Positions 57,936 to 64,000 of a stretch of 64,000 nucleotides of DNA are shown here, one piece after another; positions within the stretch are counted from its first letter, which is position 1; every line of letters starts with the position of its first letter. This DNA is from Arenibacter sp. ARW7G5Y1 (GTDB taxonomy: Bacteria; Bacteroidota; Bacteroidia; Flavobacteriales; Flavobacteriaceae), in assembly GCF_003201775.1 (NCBI RefSeq), contig NZ_QJJZ01000001.1, positions 629,233-693,232 of the forward strand, read 5' to 3'. The notes beneath the pieces are model-generated. The model was not told where the DNA came from, did no database searches, and saw nothing but the letters and a program-made list of their open reading frames with translations. The translations under genes were made by a program, and so were the position numbers.

Positions 57936-58586
57936 ATGGCACAGTCAAAATCAACTAAGAAATTATTTAACATGGCCTATGGGCTTGGTGCATCTGTAGT
58001 AATTATAGGAGCATTATTCAAGATCCTTCACTGGCAATTTGGCCCACTTACGGGAGGATTGTTATTGGCAATCGGACTTATTACCGAGGCATTAATTTTT
58101 GCTATCAGTGCATTTGAACCAGTAGATGACGAGTACGATTGGTCATTGGTATACCCAGAATTAAACGGAGGTGCTTCTTCGGGAAAATCAAATTCCAAAG
58201 CTGAAATAAAGGAGGCAGAAGCTTCTTTGTCCAAAAAATTGGATGAATTGTTAAAAGAAGCCGGTGTAGATGCCAGCCTTATGGAAAGTCTTGGATCTAG
58301 CATTAGAAACTTTGAAGGTGCAGCCAAGGGTATAGCTCCAACTGTTGATGCTATGGAATCTACCAAAAAGTATTCCGATGAAATGGTACAAGCTGCCGCT
58401 CAAATGGAATCTTTGAACAGTCTTTACAAAGTACAATTGGAAAGCGCAAGCAGACAAGCATCCATCAATGAGGAAGTAGTACAGAATTCAAGTGCCCTTA
58501 AAGAGCAGATGGAGTCTTTGGCAACCAACCTTTCTTCTTTGAACGGAGTATACGGTGGTATGTTATCTGCAATGAATAGAAACTAA
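57936..58586 (+). CDS. gldL: Gliding motility / type IX secretion motor protein GldL
   Basis: GldL is the proton-channel stator part of the GldLM motor in the inner membrane. The 216-residue protein has two N-terminal helices (about residues 10-30 and 36-58), including the conserved FKILHWQFGP with buried polar residues and an ITEALIF with the membrane Glu, followed by a cytoplasmic coiled-coil region. It lies 86 bp after gldK. Confidence 0.95.
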   Translation: MAQSKSTKKLFNMAYGLGASVVIIGALFKILHWQFGPLTGGLLLAIGLITEALIFAISAFEPVDDEYDWSLVYPELNGGASSGKSNSKAEIKEAEASLSKKLDELLKEAGVDASLMESLGSSIRNFEGAAKGIAPTVDAMESTKKYSDEMVQAAAQMESLNSLYKVQLESASRQASINEEVVQNSSALKEQMESLATNLSSLNGVYGGMLSAMNRN

Positions 58587-58644
58587 TTAGTTACCATTCA
58601 ATAACCAAACCCAAATCAATTAATAATTAAAACTAATTAGAAAA

Positions 58645-60213
58645 ATGGCAGGAGGAAAAGCAACACCACGTCAGAAGATGATCAACCTAATGTACTTGAT
58701 CTTCATCGCGATGTTGGCCTTAAATATGGGAAAAGAAGTTCTATCGGCTTTCGGTCTTATGAACGAAAAGTTAGAAGCTTCTAACATAAAAACCACGGAA
58801 AACAATATGGCTTTCCTAAGTGGTCTTGAAACTAAAGCATCTGAAAATGCTGAAAAATTTGGCCCTCTTTTGGAGGATGCCAAGAAAATAAAGGAATTGT
58901 CTGCAGAGTATTACCAATATTTGGAAAACTTGAAAAAGGAGATGATGGCCGATGTTGAGGATCCTAAAGATTATCAAGTAATGGACAAGACCGATTATTT
59001 GGATCAGCGTTTTTTCCAGGGAGACCAACTTGGTGCGGATGGAAAAGAGTTTTTGGACCGCTTGGTCAACTATCGTACTCAGATTACCGCTGTAATGCCT
59101 AAAGAATTGGAGTCTGTAAAGTCTTCCGTAAAATCTAGGTTCGAAACCGGTGATGAGAATGGCAAGGTTGAAAAGAGGGACGGGACCAAGCAAGATTGGT
59201 TAAACTATAACTTTGAAGGATATCCTTTGGTAGCCTCCTTAACCAAGATTACTTCGCTTCAGGCAGACGTAAAAGCTACTGAGGAAGATGCCTTAAAGGC
59301 AATGTTGCAAGGTCAGTTGAGCAGTGAGGTTTCCATGACCAATTATACCACTTTGTTGGAGCAGGAAAAATCTGCTTTTTATGCAGGTGAAAAATTTGCA
59401 GGAAATATTGTGTTGGGTCGTAAAGATGCCACTACAAAACCTAATGAAGTTAACTTGACCCTAGATGGAAGAAAGTTAAGTGAAGGAACCGATTATGTAA
59501 TCGAGGACGGTAAGGTAAGGTTGACCGTAAGTGCTGGAAGTGCTGGTGATCATAAGATTGAAGGTAACTTGGTGTTTATGCAGGATGGAGAGCGTACAGA
59601 AGTGCCAGTATCCTCTACATTTGCCACTATTACCAAACCAAATGCCGCAGTTATTTCAGCTGATAAGATGAACGTTGTTTATCGTGGTGTTTCCAATCCT
59701 ATAACCATTTCCATTCCTGGTATTCCGGATAATAATGTTACTGCATCCGCTCCAGGGCTTAGTAAGCAAAGTGGAAGTAAATACGCTATGAATCCTGGTA
59801 AAGGAAGAACGGTTTCCATTACTGCTTCAGGTAAGTTGCCCGATGGACAAATGATCAAAACTTCTTCTGAGTTCAGAATTAAGGATATTCCAAGACCTTC
59901 GGGATCTGTAAGAGGAGAATCCGGAAGTGCTAGAATGGGTAAAAACAACTTGGAGATCTCTACTATTGGAGCTTTGTTGGAAGACTTTGATTTTGACCTT
60001 AACCTTGCGGTTAGTGGATTCAAATTTAAAGTGCCAGGACAGCCAACTGTAGATGTAAAAGGTAACAAATTGGATGCTAGAGCCAAGTCTGCCCTTAAAA
60101 GAGCAAGCCGTGGTGATGCCGTTCAGATTTTTGATATCGAAGCTTATATTACAAACAATAAAAGCTATAAGCTTAAAAAGGTATCTCCTGTTGTTGTGGA
60201 GATAACAAACTAG
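58645..60213 (+). CDS. gldM: Gliding motility / type IX secretion motor protein GldM
   Basis: GldM spans the periplasm and turns with the GldL motor to drive secretion and gliding. The 522-residue protein has a single N-terminal helix (MINLMYLIFIAMLALNMG, residues 12-29, with Glu31 close by) and long periplasmic domains D1 to D4 with beta-strand content at the C-terminus. Size and start are normal. Confidence 0.95.
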   Translation: MAGGKATPRQKMINLMYLIFIAMLALNMGKEVLSAFGLMNEKLEASNIKTTENNMAFLSGLETKASENAEKFGPLLEDAKKIKELSAEYYQYLENLKKEMMADVEDPKDYQVMDKTDYLDQRFFQGDQLGADGKEFLDRLVNYRTQITAVMPKELESVKSSVKSRFETGDENGKVEKRDGTKQDWLNYNFEGYPLVASLTKITSLQADVKATEEDALKAMLQGQLSSEVSMTNYTTLLEQEKSAFYAGEKFAGNIVLGRKDATTKPNEVNLTLDGRKLSEGTDYVIEDGKVRLTVSAGSAGDHKIEGNLVFMQDGERTEVPVSSTFATITKPNAAVISADKMNVVYRGVSNPITISIPGIPDNNVTASAPGLSKQSGSKYAMNPGKGRTVSITASGKLPDGQMIKTSSEFRIKDIPRPSGSVRGESGSARMGKNNLEISTIGALLEDFDFDLNLAVSGFKFKVPGQPTVDVKGNKLDARAKSALKRASRGDAVQIFDIEAYITNNKSYKLKKVSPVVVEITN

Positions 60214-60316
60214 TAAAAATGTAGTGAATGGCCGTGGTAAATTGGAATGTTTGCCATGGCCGATTTACCAGTCCGACTTTAGTGGGACTGAAGACTAAAA
60301 AAATAAATTTAAACAG

Positions 60317-61219
60317 ATGAATTGGAAAAATGTTTTATTAATTGGAGTAGTGGTCCTGTTGCCATTGTCTATTTCCGCCCAGGCAAATATTTTAAATGCC
60401 AAATTACCGGAAGAGATAGGTAAGAAGACCCAGGCGCAGATCGAGAAAGATAATGATGCTCCTTTACCTTACGCCTATGTGGACGACAGGGATATTCTCT
60501 GGTCCAAAACCGTTTGGGAGGTAATCGATTTGGACGAGCGTGTTAACTTTCCACTCTATTATCCTTTGGACACCATTGATATAGGCCCGGATAGAAGGTC
60601 CTTATACGATGTGTTGATCAAAAACATTAAAAATGGAAAATTGGAGGATGTTTATGTGGACTCCTATTTTACCGAAAAAAGAAAGTTTAGCGATTTGGCT
60701 GCAACTTTGCAGAAAGTGGATACAACAGATTACGGATATGAGCAATATAATGCCGGGGAGCCTATTTCTCCAGAATATATTAACCGTAGGAACCTTACCG
60801 CTGCCGATTTGGAGGAGTACCTTATTAAAGGAATATGGTATTTCGATAAAAGATTGGGCGAATTAAAATACCGATTGTTGGGTATTGCACCTGTTGCTCC
60901 GGATGTTAACTTCATAGATGATGAGTCTATGGATTTGGCAGAGGCAAAAGTTCCATTGTTCTGGGTTTGGTATCCTAGTGCAAGACAAATATTACATGAA
61001 GCCAAAGTGTTTAACCAACGTAATTCCGCACAGCCTATTTCTTTTGATATGTTGCTGAACGCAAGAAGATTCAATGCAACGATCTACAAAGAGGATAACG
61101 TGCATGGAGACCGTGAGGTTAAGGACTATATAGCTGATAATGCCTTGTTTCAATTATTGGAATCCAAACGAATTAAGGAGGTTATCCGAGATAGGGAACA
61201 AGATATGTGGGCCTACTAG
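60317..61219 (+). CDS. gldN: Gliding motility / type IX secretion protein GldN
   Basis: GldN (PorN) partners GldK in the periplasmic ring and contacts GldM. The 300-residue protein has a signal peptide (about residues 1-22) and the family sequences DDRDILWSKTVWEVIDL, ERVNFPLYYP, VPLFWVWYPSAR and SFDMLLNARRF. It is last in the cluster, 103 bp after gldM, and is followed by a perfect hairpin terminator. Confidence 0.95.
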   Translation: MNWKNVLLIGVVVLLPLSISAQANILNAKLPEEIGKKTQAQIEKDNDAPLPYAYVDDRDILWSKTVWEVIDLDERVNFPLYYPLDTIDIGPDRRSLYDVLIKNIKNGKLEDVYVDSYFTEKRKFSDLAATLQKVDTTDYGYEQYNAGEPISPEYINRRNLTAADLEEYLIKGIWYFDKRLGELKYRLLGIAPVAPDVNFIDDESMDLAEAKVPLFWVWYPSARQILHEAKVFNQRNSAQPISFDMLLNARRFNATIYKEDNVHGDREVKDYIADNALFQLLESKRIKEVIRDREQDMWAY

Positions 61220-61253
61220 CCTTAATAATATTCCAATTCACATATAAAGTTAT

Positions 61254-61285
61254 GCGCCACATCCTAGGATGTGGCGCTTTTTTTT
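61254..61285 (+). terminator. Intrinsic terminator of the gld cluster
   Basis: A perfect 24-nt palindrome (GCGCCACATCC and its complement, 61254-61277) is followed by a run of T. It closes the gldKLMN unit. Confidence 0.9.
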
Positions 61286-61364
61286 AAATGGTTTTGCGGA
61301 AGGTTTTGTCATTTGGCCTTATTGTGTAGTAATATTATTTGGACGATTATGATTATTATTTCAA

Positions 61365-61399
61365 TTTGATGAAGATTCAAAATTCCTTCTCTACTTTTG
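61365..61399 (+). promoter_or_regulatory. Promoter candidate with -33 TTTG and -7 TACTTTTG
   Basis: TTTG (61365-61368) and TACTTTTG (61392-61399) are 23 bp apart, within the flavobacterial range. The -7 box ends only 4 bp before the ATG at 61404, so a leaderless or near-leaderless transcript is predicted. Confidence 0.5.
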
Positions 61400-61403
61400 T
61401 AAA

Positions 61404-62465
61404 ATGGTAGATTATCTAATTGTGGGGCTGGGCTTGGCCGGTATTTCCTTTGGTGAGGTATTGGAGAGAAATAAAAAGTCGTTTAAAGTAATCAGTGATG
61501 AATCCCAAACTTCTTCCGTGGTAGCAGGGGGGCTATACAACCCCGTTACCCTTAAGCGATTTACAATGGCATGGAATGCCAAAGAACAATTGGACCTGGC
61601 CATTCCCTTCTATTCCGAATTGGAAAGTAAATTAAATATCCAATTGGATTACAAGATTCCTATCCTAAGGCGTTTTGCCAGTATCAACGAACAGAATCTT
61701 TGGTTCGAGGCTTCGGACAAGCCTAATTTAAGTCGTTTTATGGGGCCAAAATTACTTCCAAATGATAATCCGCACATTGATGCTCCCTTTGGCTATGGGG
61801 AAGTGTTGCATACGGGTAGGATAGATACCTCTGTTTTGGTATCGCAGTACAAAAGGTATCTGGCAGAACACAATTTAATACTTCGGGAATCCTTTGATTT
61901 TGAAGCGCTGAAACAACAGGGTGGATTTGTGGAATACCGTGGTTTAAAGGCTAAAAATATAGTTTTTGCTACAGGGTATGGCCTAAAAAATAATCCGTAT
62001 TTCAATTATCTGCCACTCAACGGTACAAAAGGAGAATTGTTGACTATCAAGTCCCCAAGCTTAAAGGAGGAAAGGGTTATAAAATCCTCTGTTTTTATTA
62101 TTCCTTTAGGTGAGGATCTATATAGGGTAGGAGCAACCTACAAATGGAAGGACAAGAGTAATACGCCCACTGAAGAATGCAAACAGGAGCTCCTGCAAAA
62201 ATTGGACACCTTTTTAAAATGTCCTTATGAAGTTGTTGACCACGTAGCGGGGATTAGGCCAACGGTAAGTGATAGGAAACCACTTGTAGGCAGGCACCCA
62301 GAGTATGAAAACATGTATTTATTTAATGGTTTGGGTTCCCGAGGGGTCATGATCGCACCAATGGCTTCCATGCAGCTATATGCCCTAATTGAAAAAAAAG
62401 AGGCGCTAGTGCCCGCAATGGACCTATCCCGTTTTACCAAGAAGCATTTTAGGAACCTATCTTAG
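61404..62465 (+). CDS. FAD-dependent oxidoreductase (DAO family)
   Basis: This 353-residue protein has an N-terminal FAD motif GLGLAG, a SVVAGGLYNPVTLKRF substrate-side block, the second FAD strand region IVFATGYGLK and the C-terminal GIRPTVSDRKPLVG motif of D-amino acid oxidase-like enzymes. There is no signal peptide. The substrate is unknown, probably a small amine or amino acid. Its 3' end overlaps a minus-strand gene by 17 bp. Confidence 0.85.
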   Translation: MVDYLIVGLGLAGISFGEVLERNKKSFKVISDESQTSSVVAGGLYNPVTLKRFTMAWNAKEQLDLAIPFYSELESKLNIQLDYKIPILRRFASINEQNLWFEASDKPNLSRFMGPKLLPNDNPHIDAPFGYGEVLHTGRIDTSVLVSQYKRYLAEHNLILRESFDFEALKQQGGFVEYRGLKAKNIVFATGYGLKNNPYFNYLPLNGTKGELLTIKSPSLKEERVIKSSVFIIPLGEDLYRVGATYKWKDKSNTPTEECKQELLQKLDTFLKCPYEVVDHVAGIRPTVSDRKPLVGRHPEYENMYLFNGLGSRGVMIAPMASMQLYALIEKKEALVPAMDLSRFTKKHFRNLS

Positions 62466-62841
62466 TACTGGCCTTGGGATCGTATTTTATAAAGAAATTA
62501 ATCCATATATTTCGCGAAACCCTAATAATAAAAGGCATAAATACGATCATTGTCACAATAATGGCAATAAAAGTGTTTATCAAAGTGGCTTTGAAAAATA
62601 AAAAGGCAATTACGAAAGTGGCTACGGCAAAGGCTACACCTACGCCATAACTAACATACATGGCACCGTAAAAAAAAGAGGGTTCTATTTTGTATTTGGT
62701 TCCACAATGGGAACAACGCTCGTTCATTTTAAAGATATTGCCCAGATGATATGGGTTTTTGTCCTGATACATACTCTCTTCATGACATTTAGGACAAGTT
62801 CCTGTTAAAATGCTGTAGAGTTTGTTTCCTTTTTTTAACAT
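62449..62841 (-). CDS. DUF983 membrane protein with zinc-ribbon motifs
   Basis: This 130-residue protein has an N-terminal zinc-ribbon-like region (CPKC and CSHC, two CxxC pairs) followed by two hydrophobic helices (about residues 55-75 and 81-101), as expected for DUF983. Function unknown. The ATG at 62841 is preferred to a TTG 6 bp upstream. Its 3' end runs 17 bp into the FAD oxidoreductase gene. Confidence 0.83.
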   Translation of the reverse strand: MLKKGNKLYSILTGTCPKCHEESMYQDKNPYHLGNIFKMNERCSHCGTKYKIEPSFFYGAMYVSYGVGVAFAVATFVIAFLFFKATLINTFIAIIVTMIVFMPFIIRVSRNIWINFFIKYDPKASTKIGS

Positions 62842-62906
62842 TTGCAAAAAGTTTCTACAAAATTACATTTTTGTAGCATTAATTAGTGTAACATTAGTCA
62901 CCAAAT

Positions 62907-64000
62907 ATGCTTAATATCCACAATCTCTCCGTTTCTTTTGGAGGAGAATATCTGTTTGAAGAAATATCCTTCCGTTTAAATTCCGGGGATCGGGTTGGTC
63001 TAATAGGAAAAAACGGAGCGGGTAAATCTACTCTTTTGAAAATTTTATCGAAAGATATGCCCATAGATTCGGGAACTATTGCCTCGGACAAAGATATTAA
63101 AATGGGGTTCCTACGACAGGATATCGATTTTGATTTGGGCAGGACGGTCCTTGAGGAAGCACATCAGGCCTTTGAGGAGATCAAGGCCTTGGAATTGAGG
63201 TTGGACGAAATTAACCATCAGCTAGCGGAACGTACCGATTATGAAAGTGAGGCCTATAATCAATTGATCATAGACTTGAATGATGTAACCCACCATTATG
63301 AAATATTGGGAGGTTACAATTATCAGGGCGAAACGGAAAAAGTATTATTGGGACTGGGTTTTAAACGCGAGGATTTTGATAGGAAAACCGAAACCTTTTC
63401 CGGTGGTTGGCGAATGCGGATAGAATTGGCAAAGCTATTGTTGCAGAGCAATGACGTGCTTTTGTTGGATGAACCAACAAACCACCTGGATATCGAATCA
63501 ATAATTTGGTTGGAGAATTTCCTGAAGAATTACCCAGGGGGGGTAATGATTGTTTCCCATGATAAAATGTTTTTGGATAATGTTACCAATAGGACTATTG
63601 AAATATCCCTGGGAAGAATATATGATTACAATAAACCCTATTCCAAATACCTGGTACTGCGGAACGAAATAAAGCAACAGCAATTAAATGCCCAAAAAAA
63701 TCAAGAAAAGGAGATTCAGCAGGCCGAAAGATTGATTGAAAAGTTCAGGGCCAAATCCACCAAAGCCTCCATGGCACAATCGCTGATCAAGAAGCTCGAT
63801 AAAATGGAGCGGATTGAGGTGGACGAGGACGACAATAGCGTAATGAACTTGAGATTTCAAATTTCGGTTACGCCGGGCAAGGTTGTAACCGAAATAGAAG
63901 GTTTATCCAAGAGTTATGGGGATAATCATGTGCTAAAGAAAATAGACCTGTTAATAGAACGGGACTCCAAGACCGCTTTCGTAGGACAAAATGGTCAAGG
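62907..64000 (+). CDS. ABC-F family ATP-binding protein, 3' truncated by window edge
   Basis: The frame opens with ATG at 62907 and runs to the edge without a stop. It has Walker A GKNGAGKST, the signature TFSGGWRMRIELAKLL and Walker B VLLLDEPTNHLD, then a linker rich in charged residues (QQLNAQKNQEKEIQQAERL) and, at the very end, the second Walker A beginning GQNGQG. Duplicated ATPase halves without membrane helices define ABC-F proteins, which act on the ribosome. Which subgroup (Uup, EttA-like or other) cannot be told. Confidence 0.92.
   Translation, partial: MLNIHNLSVSFGGEYLFEEISFRLNSGDRVGLIGKNGAGKSTLLKILSKDMPIDSGTIASDKDIKMGFLRQDIDFDLGRTVLEEAHQAFEEIKALELRLDEINHQLAERTDYESEAYNQLIIDLNDVTHHYEILGGYNYQGETEKVLLGLGFKREDFDRKTETFSGGWRMRIELAKLLLQSNDVLLLDEPTNHLDIESIIWLENFLKNYPGGVMIVSHDKMFLDNVTNRTIEISLGRIYDYNKPYSKYLVLRNEIKQQQLNAQKNQEKEIQQAERLIEKFRAKSTKASMAQSLIKKLDKMERIEVDEDDNSVMNLRFQISVTPGKVVTEIEGLSKSYGDNHVLKKIDLLIERDSKTAFVGQNGQ

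Overview
This window looks like core chromosome from a marine-type member of the Flavobacteriaceae (Bacteroidota). The evidence is a complete gldKLMN gliding/type IX secretion cluster, AT-rich DNA with few Shine-Dalgarno sites, several TAnnTTTG-type -7 promoter boxes, a mevalonate-pathway HMG-CoA reductase paired with a GYDIA-type GHMP kinase, and LptC/LptE variants typical of the phylum. The genus cannot be fixed from the sequence; an Arenibacter/Maribacter/Zobellia-like organism would fit.

Layout. 1-5344 (+): the accessory-looking part, with a truncated metallophosphoesterase, two tandem paralogous exported FAD-dependent oxidoreductases and a GH33 sialidase, probably a small glycan-processing locus. 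5441-5513 (-): tRNA-Phe. 5615-13332 (+): coaX, an outer-membrane-type protein, a TPR protein, lptC, a small membrane protein, a CNNM/CBS transporter-like protein and a PpiD-like chaperone. 13447-15692 (-): GHMP kinase and HMG-CoA reductase. 15913-21367 (+): dipeptidyl peptidase IV and two POT peptide transporters, a peptide-scavenging group. 21368-26391 (-): comEC, an NlpC/P60 lipoprotein, lpxB, a small membrane protein and surE. 26748-28916 (+): Prc-type protease. 28992-32318 (-): a small conserved unknown, selO, a GNAT-like protein, msrA and msrB (oxidative-damage theme). 32508-33320 (+): an anchored DNA/RNA nuclease. 33317-38916 (-): rodA, mrdA (PBP2), mreD, mreC, mreB (rod-shape operon), then purH and a free-methionine-sulfoxide-reductase-like GAF protein. 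41212-44360 (+): a cysteine-rich metal-handling group (HYC_CC_PP protein, TonB-dependent receptor, HMA-like protein). 44448-46458 (-): groEL and groES. 46601-51219 (-): miaB, a sigma-54 activator, lptE, a TPR protein and secG. 51364-62465 (+): LVIVD lipoprotein, topA, an arginase-fold protein, gldK-L-M-N and an FAD oxidoreductase. The window closes with a DUF983 protein (-) and a truncated ABC-F ATPase (+).

There is no CRISPR array, prophage, insertion sequence or rRNA. The most rewarding observations are: an arginase-fold protein next to gldK that has lost three of the six metal-ligand positions; the tandem FAD-oxidoreductase/sialidase locus; the cysteine-rich metal module; and a receiver-less sigma-54 activator inside an envelope operon, with a sigma-54-like promoter candidate in front of groES. 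Promoters and functional links are read by eye and are inferences.
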